64,000 nt of DNA, taken from contig CM067315.1 in the NCBI GenBank assembly GCA_034231615.1, positions 29,118,133 to 29,182,132 of the forward strand, read 5' to 3'. The notes under the pieces were generated by a model. The model was not told where the DNA came from. It worked only from the letters and a program-made list of their open reading frames with translations, and did not search any database. This document shows, one piece after another, positions 22,779-33,455 of the stretch (within the stretch, counting starts at the first letter, position 1; every line of letters starts with the position of its first letter). This DNA comes from Meghimatium bilineatum. Lineage: Eukaryota; Mollusca; Gastropoda; Stylommatophora; Philomycidae. The position numbers and the translations under genes are program-made.

Positions 22779-22847
22779 GTGAAGGATATTATTTGTATTT
22801 ATATTATATTATTTTTTTATTTTACATTAAAATATTTTTTATGAAAT

Positions 22848-22960
22848 GAAATGTATCTCTTATGGTCAAGTAAGCTCCTTTCAACATTGGACGTTAGACC
22901 AGTTTGGTTATATCAGAGACTTTAACACTTTAAAAAAATGATGTCGTGATTCTAGTAATG
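22848..22960. repeat. Dispersed repeat F fragment
   Basis: TCTTATGGTCAAGTAAGCTC, TTTCAACATTGGACGTTAG and TTTGGTTATATCAGAGACTT, homologous to 34560-34700. Confidence 0.55.
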
Positions 22961-23527
22961 TCCAGCACCCCCTACCCCTACCTCCGAAAAATGTCCATCT
23001 AACTTATCATCGCAACTTTCAAGATTATGTCCCTTTTCGTCGTGTAATATTTATATATGTAAATAAATTATCGCCCCTAACATATTCAGTCCTTTACCGC
23101 AAGTTTAACCGGTCAATACAAAACCAATTGCTAGCGTTTTTAATACATTTAGCTAATCTGGAAATTTAATTCCGCTCACGAAAGAAATCGAAATTTCAAA
23201 CCGATTTAATTTTAGCAAAACATCCAGCTACAATCCTTTGTAGCTGAAATTTTATCAATAAACAATTATATGTAAGACCACTTTTGTCTAAATACAATAT
23301 AACGTCCATGGTGTTACACCTAGAAATAATCCTCAGGGCAAACACAAAGGCGAGTAGTTTTATTAATATTATTAATAATAATGTTTGTGCACGTTGATCG
23401 GTGTGCACTTTTTATCTATTTTTTTTTAATGATTGCAAACGTTTCTTTTATGGCTGTAAAACTGATAACAATATTTTCTTTAGAAATCAGCAGCAACAGC
23501 CAATGCACTCGAACTCACCGTGACTCT
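22961..23527. other. No gene recognised
   Basis: Nothing identifiable. Confidence 0.3.
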
Positions 23528-23790
23528 TCAGTAATCTTCACAATTCAACTCCACCAGAGTTGCCATACATTTCGGTAATCATCAAAATTCAATAACACCA
23601 GAGTTGACATATTCTTCGTCAATCTTCACAATTCAACAACACCACAGTTGTCAGACTCTTCTGTAATCTTCACAATTCAACAACACCACAGTTGCCAGAC
23701 TCTTCTGTAATCTTCACAATTCAACCAAACCTGGGTTGCCACACACTTGGGTAATCTTCACAATTCAACAATTCAGCGTTGCCATATTGT
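23528..23790. repeat. 44-45-bp minisatellite
   Basis: About six copies of a unit with AATCTTCACAATTCAAC, ACACCACAGTTGCCA and CTCTTCTGT. Divergence increases towards both ends. Confidence 0.85.
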
Positions 23791-23794
23791 ACAT

Positions 23795-24005
23795 TTCTTT
23801 GCTGAATGTTGAATTGCCAACACAAAGAGAGGTTTCGCAAGAAGAAGACCATCCTATGTAATATAACTTTGTCAATTGATGTGCGAAGTAGAGTTCATAG
23901 AAGTTACATAGACTCAATTCTGATGTATGGAAGTGAATCATGGACACTCATCAGAATAGTGAAACATTATTTTGAGACATTTGCTAATACTACAGACGAA
24001 TTCTA
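23795..24005 (+). mobile_element. RTE-like LINE fragment
   Basis: Encodes KKKTILCNITLSIDVRSRVH, then LMYGSESWTLI, equal to MKNILCNMTLSLEVRKRVL...LTYGCESWTI in the copy at 7742-8356. Confidence 0.65.
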
Positions 24006-24009
24006 CTAA

Positions 24010-24335
24010 TTTCCTAAAGAGAGCATAAGACAAATTTGTAGGTAAGAAATAAGGTAGATATGTGTGCAGGTGTACAAGAACCATTGCTTTAATAGTGAAA
24101 CGACGAAAACTATCTTGGTTTGGACATGTATGCAGACATGATCCCCTACATAAACAAAACTGTAGGGAACAGACGAGGGGGAGGAGCAGAGGAACGACAA
24201 TAAAGACACGACCGACAACATCAAGGAATGGACAGGACAAGATTTTTTTCTCACTCATCCGCATCGTTGAAGATAAAAATCGCTGGAGGACTCTGTGTGC
24301 TGAAGCATCCAATGTGGTACCCCTACGACTCTGAC
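24010..24335 (+). mobile_element. RTE-like LINE, C-terminal tail
   Basis: A 90-codon frame reads IVKRRKLSWFGHVCRHDPLH, RGRSRGTTIKT and DKNRWRTLCAEASNVVPLRL. This is a different RTE subfamily (WFGHVxRHD... type) related to the copies at 33176 and 42400. Confidence 0.7.
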
Positions 24336-24344
24336 GGGTTACGG

Positions 24345-24622
24345 GTTTATAGATAGATATTGAGGCAGCAGAAATGTGGTTTTATTGAAGAATGTAAAGA
24401 ACACCATTAAAAGACATGATACCTTATTGAAGACATTACTTGAGGGTAAAGTCAAAGGGAAGCGAGCAAGAGGTAGGCAGAGATACAAGTGTGAGAGTAA
24501 CATCACACAATGGACAGGTTACAGTCTAGCAGAGTGCACCACCAAGACAAGAGACATGAGATGTTGGAGATACTTTGCAGCCAACCTTCGTTGCGGAGAC
24601 GGCACTTAATGATGATGATGAA
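24345..24622 (+). mobile_element. RTE-like LINE, C-terminal tail
   Basis: A 77-codon frame reads MVLLKNVKNTIKRHDTLLKT, KGKRARGRQRYKCESNI, then WTGYSLAECTTKTRDMRCWR and a terminal CGDGT, followed by TGATGATGATGA. An intact tail with its microsatellite end. Confidence 0.75.
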
Positions 24623-25130
24623 AGAACACCATGGACAGATAAAAAACGTAATGAAGATATCTTGAAAGAAGTTAATTCAAACAGAGAACTGCTTACCCGA
24701 TCAGAAAGAGAAGTCCAAATTTTTTGGGGCACATTATGAAAAGAGGAAAGATGGAACACATTGTAAGAACAGGCAAGTTGTAGAACAAGAGAGTTATGGG
24801 AAGACCAAGAGAGAAGATACTTGACAACCTAGTGTTGTAGCATGGGAGAACATCGGTATCGGAAATGATTGAAAGCACACTAAAAAGAATGCCGTGGAAA
24901 GACATGATAACAGGGCCGATCTTAGGGTTTTGCAACGTATGCGGCCGCAGTGGGCCCCGCACTTCATAGGCCCATAAATTCATGTTATAATTTATTTTAT
25001 TATCCTCTTCCCTACCCCGACTAGGCCCCGCGCAATCCGTTTCGCATTGGACCCCTCAATTGTTAGGGCCGGCCCTGCATGATAACCAACGTCACACGGC
25101 ATGGACCATAAGAAGAGCTCACAGTACACA
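24623..25130 (+). mobile_element. RTE-like LINE tail split by a hAT MITE
   Basis: Frames encode FLGHIMKRGKMEHIVRTGKL, MGRPREKILDNLVL and MPWKDMIT. After the MITE the ORF end resumes with NVTRHGP. This matches the end of the copy at 7742-8356 (TAYATRHGT). Confidence 0.7.
24911..25077. mobile_element. hAT-type MITE, 167 bp, perfect 8-bp TSD
   Basis: Terminal inverted repeats start CAGGGCCGATCTTAGGG and end GTTAGGGCCGGCCCTG. Flanks are CATGATAA at 24903-24910 and 25078-25085. An 8-bp duplication and CAGGG termini are hallmarks of hAT. The host RTE codons rejoin across it. Confidence 0.85.
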
Positions 25131-25289
25131 ACCAAGTAACATGATGTAAATTAATCTCCGAGATGCAGTTACTAGAATCATGACTTTTAATTACATTTCA
25201 CTAATTTCATTAAGTTTTTTTTTTCAGTAGTTGTTTTTATAAATATATACAATTTAGAAATTGTATACAGAAATATCACTATCTCCGTC
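25131..25289. other. Spacer
   Basis: Nothing identifiable. Confidence 0.3.
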
Positions 25290-25900
25290 GATAATAAACA
25301 CCTTAAGCAGGAAAAGGAATTCACTTATTTAGAAAGTAATATATATCGAGTGACAGGAAAAATAGTAAAGAGATACAAAATAGATGCAACAAAACATACC
25401 AGATCCTAGGACAGATGACACGTATTTTTAAGAACACAAATATAAGCATGGACATTAAAGTTTCATTATACAAGACTATTATTATCCTATTACAGTGCTA
25501 CTAGTACTAAACCTGGACATTGACAGCACACGACAGAAGAAAGATTGTGACAGCAGAAATGTCATGTCTACGAAGAATACTCGAGTGTCATTAAGATAGA
25601 ATTAGAAACGATAACATCAGACAGCTAACCAAAAACAATACCAGTATTGGAACACATCAAAATACAATTAATCAAGTGGTTTTCACATACTTCCAGACTG
25701 CCAACAGACATGATGCAACAAATGGCCGTGACACATAGACATACCGGCTATAAAGCCGGATGCAGACCATGTAAAAGATGGACCACGGACATCAAAGAAG
25801 CCACAGGAACAAGCTTACAAACAGCACACTAGAAAACAATCTCCAGAGAACTCTTCTACCCCTGACGCCGCAAAGCAAACAAGGGCTACAGCGTATAGAT
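25290..25900 (+). mobile_element. RTE-like LINE fragment
   Basis: Remnants QEKEFTYLESNI, a CHVYEEYS-like YRR region, then VLEHIKIQLIKWFSHTSRLP and CRPCKRWTTDIKEATGTSLQ. It follows RTE order from the post-RT region to the tail, with many stops. Confidence 0.6.
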
Positions 25901-27039
25901 AGATAGCAGATTTAGAAATTTATACGTTATTTGATCATTCTTTACCTAAAATTTGGCAATAAGCTGTTTGAAATATCTGGTAACACTGAATAAAACTGAG
26001 TTGTACATCTGTTGCACGGGAATAGCGTTTAATCGGTCGTGTGCACTAAGTGATGTGCATATTTAGCCATGGTCTTTATTTCCCCCAGACAAACGTAGAA
26101 CATCAAGAACATTGAAAGATTAGACCAGCTTTAGAATTGGATTTCTTTATAAATTAGAGTTTAGTTTTAAATTTTATAGCTGCTTACATTTTTGATTTTA
26201 TTTGTCTTTTTTAGAACAAATATTTATTTCATAATTAAGGAACAGTGGACGTGCAATTTAATGATATTTACAAGTTTTGAGTACAATTGTATTGATCGTA
26301 GTTTTCTTCATCACAGGAACGATAATATAGTGAATATCACGTTTTATTGAAGAAATTTTGAAGAAGCAGACACAACTCGTAGATATGGGCATAGGTGTAT
26401 GATTTTTCCGAGACCGTCGGCAGAATACTACAGACCTGTGAGCTCATGACCTAGAAGGCTGGTTTTCCGGTATTGTGATTATTTCTGCGTGTTTTATTGG
26501 TCGGACAGCTATTTTTGGCGAGCGACTCTTTAAGTATATAAATAGTGACCATCGGATAACCAGGACAAGCAAAAACGTAACGAATGAAGTCTTGTTGACT
26601 TTCTGCAGTTAGGTCTTCTGTAGTCCAGATGTTCAACCTTTGTGGAAAATAGAAGATGATATTGTACAATAAAAATCACAAAGAACAAACAATTATCTTC
26701 AGACCATGAACCGGACATAACGGAATATTAAGTTACGTGTACAGAAAGCTAAATATTTGTGAGACAGATTTGTCAAACTGTGGGCTGACTCTCATGGCCG
26801 TCGACCTTTTTTCGGTCAGGTAGAGGGGAGGGGTTACTTTTTAGAAAAGGAGGTGGGGGGTCATTCGGCTGAAACAAAAATTACATCTTTTTGATGAGAA
26901 ATGTGATGACCTATTTGCGAGAAATCGTTACGTCCGGGAGGGATTATACCCGCCTTTTAAATACATTCATAGTACCGAACGTCGTGTTCTGGTTTTGCTA
27001 AGGGTGAGCGTTTAATCCCAAAACACCCCTATCAACGGG
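25901..27039. other. No gene recognised
   Basis: AT-rich; ORFs of 60-72 codons lack motifs. G-rich segment near 26820-26865. Confidence 0.35.
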
Positions 27040-27189
27040 TTTTTTTTTTAGTGCAGGGAATGCAGAATACATTCTTCATGCACGTCAACTCTACTATGAA
27101 GAGAGGGAGAAAATATGTTCCACTGAAACCGCACTACTTCAGAAATTGATGTGTTCCATGGATGACCTGAAGCAAATTACACAGTTCAT
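27040..27189 (+). mobile_element. RNase H-type LINE, ORF2 C-terminus
   Basis: Reads GNAEYILHARQLYYEEREKI, then TALLQKLMCSMDDLKQITQF. It aligns with the SEHILQNYPTYKEKRQ-type C-terminus of the copy at 33456-34075. It runs directly into the 33-bp array. Confidence 0.6.
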
Positions 27190-27490
27190 TGAAGCTATTG
27201 ACGCTGTAACATGATGACTGACTGAAGCTATTGACGCTGTGACATGATGACTGACTGAAGCTATAGACGCTGTAACATGATGCCTGACTGAAGCTATTGA
27301 CGCTGTAACATGATGACTGACTGAATCTATTGACGCTGTAACGTGATGACTGACTGAATCTATTGACGCTGTAACGTGATGACTGACTGAATCTATTGAC
27401 GCTGTAACGTGATGACTGACTGAATCTATTGACGCTGTAACATGATGACTGACTGAATCTATTGACGCTGTAACGTGATGACTGTCTGAC
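27190..27490. repeat. 33-bp array grown from a LINE 3' end
   Basis: About nine copies of a 33-bp unit containing GAAGCTATTGACGCTGTAAC and ATGATGACTGACT. The first copy is continuous with LINE coding sequence (QFIEAIDAVT then stops). The homologous position at 29345-29385 carries the same sequence once. Confidence 0.85.
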
Positions 27491-27649
27491 GAAAAAAGAT
27501 GACAGAGATTTTCAGTGAGAATGAACAGAATAGTGCACAAAGTAAGACAGTAGCATTCAGTGTACTGGATGACGAATATCCACAATACATATGGATCAGA
27601 GTATATACAAATGGGTCAGACAAGAATGCAGTGGAAAATGGAGGAGCGG

Positions 27650-27785
<136 letters not shown>

Positions 27786-27884
27786 GCGGGAAAATATATA
27801 TATATATATTAATATGTTGACTTGCTTCAGATTGATCATACCTTCTTTGATGTTGTATTCTGGGGGACATTTATTCTTTGGTAT

Positions 27885-28500
27885 TATCATCACATCAGTT
27901 TTTCTGTTTTTCAGGATATGAACTATCACATCAGTTTATCTGCTTTTCAGAATAAGAACTATCACATCAGTTTATCTGCTTTTCAGAATAAGAACTATCA
28001 CATCAGTTTATCTGCTTCTCATGCTAAGAACTATCACATCAGTTTTTCTGCTTTTCAGGCTAAGAACTATCACATCAGTTTTTCTGCTTTTCAGGCTATG
28101 AACTATCACATTAGTTTATCAGCTTTTTAGAATAAGAATTATCACATCAGCTTATCTGTTTTTCAGAATAAGAACTATCACATCAGTTTATCTGCTTTTC
28201 AGAATAAGAACTATCACATCAGTTTATCTGCTTTTCAGAATAAGAACTATCACATCAGTTTATCTGCTTCTCATGCTAAGAACTATCACATCAGTTTTTC
28301 TGCTTTTCAGGCTAAGAACTATCACATCAGTTTTTCTGCTTTTCAGGCTATGAACTATCACATTAGTTTATCAGCTTTTTAGAATAAGAATTATCACATC
28401 AGCTTATCTGTTTTTCAGAATAAGAACTATCACATCAGTTTATCTGCTTTTCAGAATAAGAACTATCACATCAGTTTTTCTGCTTTTCGGGCTAAGAACT
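27885..28500. repeat. 36-bp minisatellite with 252-bp higher-order unit
   Basis: About 16-17 copies of a 36-bp unit containing AAGAACTATCACATCAGTTT and ATCTGCTTTTCAG. A rare variant (CTTCTCATGCTAAG) recurs at 28015 and 28267, so a 7-mer of 252 bp is duplicated. Confidence 0.9.
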
Positions 28501-28727
28501 TTGTATTTTCAATATTTTGGGTCCTCTATTATATATATATAGTACCCGAACAATGTTAGGGAAAGAATTAAAGTACCAATAGGAAGATTAAGTCATTACG
28601 AGGCAGAAATCCAGACAATCAATATGGCAACTGAAAAATAGCTGAGCACCAATCTTGGTTCACAGCCTGTAGTATTATTGACAGATGCAAGATCAGAACT
28701 GCAAGCTTTCCAATCCAGAATCCAATA

Positions 28728-29119
28728 CAGTCATCCCTCGCTACTTCGCGTTTCATTTATCGCGACCTCAGTACATCGCAGATTTCGAAAAACATATTTA
28801 CATTATGTACACTTTAGTTACATCTACGTATGTTACACACACACACACACACACACACACGTATCATATTTATATTATTTATACATTATTTCATGTATGT
28901 TATTTATACTATTACTATTTTATTTACATGTTTGAAACTATTCTTTAATGTTCTAATGATAACATATGCACTTATATGGTTTCATATACACTTATTGATA
29001 TTATACACACACAAAAAATGTACGTGTGTTAAAAATGAGAGGATGACACTACTTCGCGGTTTTTCACTTATCGCAGCTGGTACTGGTCCCTATTAACGGC
29101 GATAACTGAGGGATGATTG
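28728..29119. mobile_element. pogo/Tigger-like MITE, TA target duplication
   Basis: It starts CAGTCATCCCTCGCTACTTC and ends with the complement GAGGGATGATTG, with TA on both sides (28726-28727, 29120-29121). Inner subterminal repeats (ACTTCGCG...CGCGGTTTTTCAC) extend the inverted similarity. Removing it restores the order of LINE RNase H codons. A (CA)n run lies inside at 28833-28861. Confidence 0.85.
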
Positions 29120-29385
29120 TATCAGACTTGCAAATGCTATTGACCAAACTAAATAACCAGCGTAGAGTAGCTATGCAGTGGATACCATCGCATTGTGGAA
29201 TATCTGGAAACGAAAAAGCAAGACCCTTCTGGCTAGGAGGGAGCTGCTGATGATCAACCAGATATACTAATAACGAAACATCAAAAAATATAAAAAGGTA
29301 TCAAGGCAATTGAAAAGCCAACTCTAGCACAAGATGAGAATTCAACAGTTCATCGAAACTGTTGGTATTTGTAAACTGATAACTG

Positions 29386-29612
29386 ACTGAAGATGGTTGA
29401 TGAAGATGGTTGATGAAGATGGTTGATGAATATGGTTGATGAAGATGGTTGATGAATATGGTTGATGAAGATGGTTGATGAAGATGGTTGATGAAGATGG
29501 TTGATGAATATGGTTGATGAAGATGGTTGATGAAGATGGTTGATGAATATGGTTGATGAAGATGGTTGATGAAGATGGTTGATGAAGATGGTTGATGAAG
29601 ATGAAGAAACTA
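29386..29612. repeat. 13-bp array at a LINE 3' end
   Basis: About 17 copies of GATGAAGATGGTT and GATGAATATGGTT, starting right after the LINE C-terminus and stop codon (CTGATAACTGACTGAAGATG). Confidence 0.9.
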
Positions 29613-30124
29613 TTGAAACACGCGAGTTCCACTCCACTTCACCCATTGTTGTTTTTCCCACAATGGTCATCTCAGAAAATCCCACAAAAATGAAAGTCTG
29701 TTTAAAACAGGACTTCTTTCTCCCTTCCTATTTTTCTTTTACTAAATTCGCATCTACTGTTTTGGGTACCAGGTAGGACCAGGAAATTAGGAAACTGACA
29801 CTAAGACATGTTACGAGAAGAGACACGCCTTATTAAATATCATTCGGATCTTTTAAAATATGTTTTCATAGTCCAATTGCCTAGGGGTATGTGGTTATGT
29901 CGAAAGCTATTCAAATAAAAAGAAAAAATGTCTGTATGGGTCACCGTGGTTAGCTTTGTGCATGGTGACCAGCGTGTAAGTAGTGAACTAGTTCTCTCGT
30001 ACGGCTGGTTTTCTCAAATAGCGATATGGTTACAAAAGCCCATCGTTCGGTGGAAATATTACAAACACAACGTATAGTTACCGAACTTCGAAGTCGAATT
30101 TGTCAAACCATTGAAGCAAATAAC
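29613..30124. other. No gene recognised
   Basis: Nothing identifiable. Confidence 0.3.
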
Positions 30125-30235
30125 AAAGCATTTTCTGTTCTTTGAACTACATTCTGCTGGAAATATAGTAGAAGCATCCTGATACAATAGATATCTGGTG
30201 AGACATCGAGAATGAACGCAAAAATGCTTATTGCT
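30125..30235 (+). repeat. SINE A' 3' fragment
   Basis: TTTGAACTACATTCTGCTGG, GATACAATAG and CGAGAATGAACGC match the 3' half of subfamily A'. Confidence 0.5.
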
Positions 30236-30359
30236 TGAATGTTTCTTGTAGATTACGAATAAACCTTAAGTTACATAGTTATACAAGGGGGATCCATGAA
30301 GACCAAGTGAGCTCACCTCATATAGTGATACTGTAAAGTAAAATTAATCTATAGCATTT

Positions 30360-30592
30360 ATTAACACTGTTGGGGTGTGAGATGCTTGCGATCTCATATT
30401 TCAGGGGCTCTGCTATATATGAGGGCGGTAGCCATCTAGTCTCCCTCGCAATCTTTACTTTCCGAATCAATCCAGTACCAAAATAACGTTGGGTCGATCT
30501 TGATACCGTTGCGCTATGAAATACTGGGGAATGAACTCATGGTCACTCATATTCGAAGCCAGTCTGCTAACCACTGCGCTACGCGGTCCCCG
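30360..30592 (-). repeat. tRNA-headed SINE (family C)
   Basis: On the minus strand the head reads GCGTAGCGCAGTGGTTAGC (good A-box) and, at tRNA spacing, GAGTTCATTCCCC (B-box-like). It is a different tRNA ancestry from family B. The body continues to about 30360. Confidence 0.6.
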
Positions 30593-30599
30593 ATGTGAT

Positions 30600-30980
30600 A
30601 ATGACGCACTCACAAATCATCGGAAATGACATTGCAGACCAACTAGCCAAATCTGGACGTAATCGTCAACAACAATAGATAGAAGATACAGTAGCGTTCC
30701 CAGAAATGTAGTTCATCTTTAAATCTCCATCAAAATGGAACGGAACTCAACCCACTAATACAACCAAAGAAGACGATTATATCCATAGACTTGGAAGAAA
30801 CTAACACACAATTATTTGAAAATTAAGAACACGCAATAAGACTCAAATATCACGTGTACAAGAAGTTTGGGGTTGACGATACCGAAATGTGCCCGTCTGG
30901 ACAATTTTCAGAAAACAAAATGTTTTACAGAAATGACCAGTGATGCACATCATACAAAAAAAAAAGCAAAAAAAAAGAAA
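30600..30980 (+). mobile_element. RNase H-type LINE, 3' fragment
   Basis: IIGNDIADQLAKSGR (end of RNase H), then DDYIHRLGRN, then KFGVDDTEMCPSGQFSENKM (cysteine-bearing C-terminus). At least four frame changes or stops. Confidence 0.65.
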
Positions 30981-31124
30981 AACTGGCGATCTGAAATAGC
31001 GCTGACGGACCTGTCTCGGGCTGGTGACAACATAAGTTCATTATTCATGAAATCCTATCTGCGTCTGACTTCGGCTGGAAAACTAGAAAAAGTAGGAAAT
31101 TCCTAGATACGTGTGTTCCGGTGT
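30981..31124. other. Spacer
   Basis: Nothing identifiable. Confidence 0.3.
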
Positions 31125-31700
31125 ATTCGTTTCGTCTTCTTCTTCTTTCGTTCACTCGAAACATGTCTATATCTGTAATTCTGTCTCCTTAATAAAGCTC
31201 ACTGTCTTTTGTAGTTCATACAGTGGCCCATAGAGTTTTGATTCCAGTGTTGTTTCCTCTGGCCAATATGTCTGCCTCAGCGTTTCATACTCAGAACAAT
31301 CTTAAAGTATATGCTTGGTACTCTGTACTGCCTGCCCACGTGTGCACATGGCAGTGTTGCCAATCTTGAACTTTGTATACATGTGACTGCGGAGTCGGTT
31401 GTGATCCGTTCTGAGGCGTGGAATTACAACTTTTTCTGATCTATTCATAATGTGAGTCATATTGTGTTGGTGTTTGTGGCTTTCTTATTGACTTGATCAT
31501 CAGTTTTTTTCCTGATGGTAGGTGATTAGTACATCTGGTTGGTCTTCGACAACACCTTCCTTAGCCAATTGGTCTGGTTTTTTTCCATTTCCTGGTTTTC
31601 CACAGTGAGAGGGTATCCACTGCATGGTTACCCTATACTGGTACGACAATTCACTAAGTAGTTTTTGTTCGTTGAAATCCACGAAGATCAAATGAGCCCA
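31125..31700 (-). mobile_element. RNase H-type LINE, ORF2 3' end
   Basis: On the minus strand: ELSYQYRVTMQWIPSHCGKP (RNase H, H block), PDQLAKEGVVEDQPDVLITY, then a frameshift into RLRSHMYTKFKIGNTAMCT and C-terminal residues resembling STKHILQDCSEYETLRQTYW. It runs head to head with 30600-30980. Confidence 0.75.
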
Positions 31701-31734
31701 CATTGTATAGTGATAATAATAATACTGATCAGAA

Positions 31735-31815
31735 GGGTGATTTCAGTGGCATAGTAGTTCAACCAATAGCGTTGTGTTCAAGAGATCACAGTTTGGATAC
31801 CGTGAGGTGCTGTAT
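31735..31815 (+). repeat. tRNA-like SINE head
   Basis: GTGGCATAGTAGTTCAACC (A-box-like) and CACAGTTTGGATACC (degenerate B-box). Weak. Confidence 0.35.
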
Positions 31816-31884
31816 TGTTTTACACGTTTATTTTGTCGGAGAAATCTGGAGTCTAGTTCCTGAATCTACAAAGTTACTATGAGT

Positions 31885-33175
31885 AGGAATTTTAAGCACT
31901 TCAGTCTACTTTCAGCAGACTGTAGTGCTTAAAAGAGCAGAGCATATGTGAGTAGTACTTTCAGTAGGCTGCTTAGAAGGGCAGAGCATATGTCAGTAGT
32001 ACTTTCAGTAGGCTGCTTAGAAGAGCAGAGCATATGTGAGTAGTACTTTCAGTAGACTGAAGTGTTTAGAGTAGTACTTAAAGTAGGATGCAGTGCTTAG
32101 AAGACCAAATCATATGTGAGTAGTACTTTCAGTAGGCTGGAGTGTTTAGAGTAGTACTTAAAGTAGGATGCACTGCTTAGAAGGACAGAGCATATGTCAG
32201 TAGTACTTTCAGTAGACTGCTTAGAAGGGCAGAGCATATGTCAGTAGTACTTTCAGTAGGCTGCTTAGAAGGGCAGAGCATATGTCAGTAGTACTTTCAG
32301 TAGGCTGCTTAGAAGAGCAGAGCATAGGTGAGTAGTACTTTCAGTAGACTGAAGTGTTTAGAGTAGTACTTAAAGTAGGATGCAGTGCTTAGAAGACCAA
32401 ATCATATGTGAGTAGTACTTTCAGTAGGCTGGAGTGCTTAGAAGACCAAATCATATGTGAGTAGTACTTTCAGTAGGCTGGAGTGTTTAGAGTAGTACTT
32501 AAAGTAGGATGCACTGCTTAGAAGGACAGAGCATATGTCAGTAGTACTTTCAGTAGACTGCTTAGAAGGGCAGAGCATATGTCAGTAGTACTTTCAGTAG
32601 GCTGCTTAGAAGGGCAGAGCATATGTCAGTAGTACTTTCAGTAGGCTGCTTAGAAGAGCAGAGCATAGGTGAGTAGTACTTTCAGTAGACTGAAGTGTTT
32701 AGAGTAGTACTTAAAGTAGGATGCAGTGCTTAGAAGACCAAATCATATGTGAGTAGTACTTTCAGTAGGCTGGAGTGCTTAGAAGACCAAATCATATGTG
32801 AGTAGTACTTTCAGTAGGCTGGAGTGTTTAGAGTAGTACTTAAAGTAGGATGCAGTGCTTAGAAGGACAGAGCATATGTCAGTAGTACTTTCAGTAGACT
32901 GCTTAGAAGGGCAGAGCATATGTGAGTAGTACTTTCAGTAGGCTGGAGTGCTTAGAAGACCAAATCATATGTGAGTAGTACTTAAAGTAGGCTGCAGTGC
33001 TTAGAAGGGCAGAGCATATGTTAGCAGTACTTTCAATAGACTATAGTGCCTAGAAGGGCAGAGCATATGTGAGTAGTACTTCCAATACGTTGAAGTGCTT
33101 AGAAGGGCAGAGCATTTATGAGTAGTACTTTCAGTAGGCCCCAGTGCTTAGAAAGGCAGAGCCATGATTAAAACA
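31885..33175. repeat. 1.3-kb compound minisatellite, 341-bp higher-order repeat
   Basis: Built from a 44-bp unit (AGCATATGTCAGTAGTACTT, then TCAGTAGGCTGCTTAGAAGG) and longer variants containing GAGTGTTTAGAGTAGTACTT. A distinctive AGCATAGGTG unit recurs at 32321 and 32662, giving a 341-bp period for the duplicated block. Long runs of identical units imply recent homogenisation. Confidence 0.9.
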
Positions 33176-33455
33176 AGACCATCTTTTGTTATTGAGGAAT
33201 ATCTCATCACATGCCCGTACCATGGAGTTTGCCAAGTTTCATGATTGTTAACAGTGGCTCAAGTTGACCCACTAATATAATTAATTCTAATACGCACACA
33301 CACATTGGTTGCATGTTCTTGGCAACAGATACACAATACACATCTATAGCATTTGTTTTGAAATGCCTGGATTCTTCTCTCTAAGTCCAGGTCTCACAGC
33401 CATATACAGATATTGACAAAACCAAAGATTTATACAAGTTAATCTTAATGCATGT
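33176..33455 (-). mobile_element. RTE-like LINE fragment, near twin of 42418-42705
   Basis: The minus strand encodes YGCETWTL-type sequence and FQNKCYRCV with CCQEHVTN as in the copy at 42504-42818. By eye it differs from that copy by only about a dozen substitutions, plus a missing 12-base piece. Confidence 0.7.

Noticed and set aside
29342-29685. 96- and 111-codon ORFs with FINHLHQPSSST repeats
   Set aside because: Antisense of a 13-bp array at a LINE 3' end.
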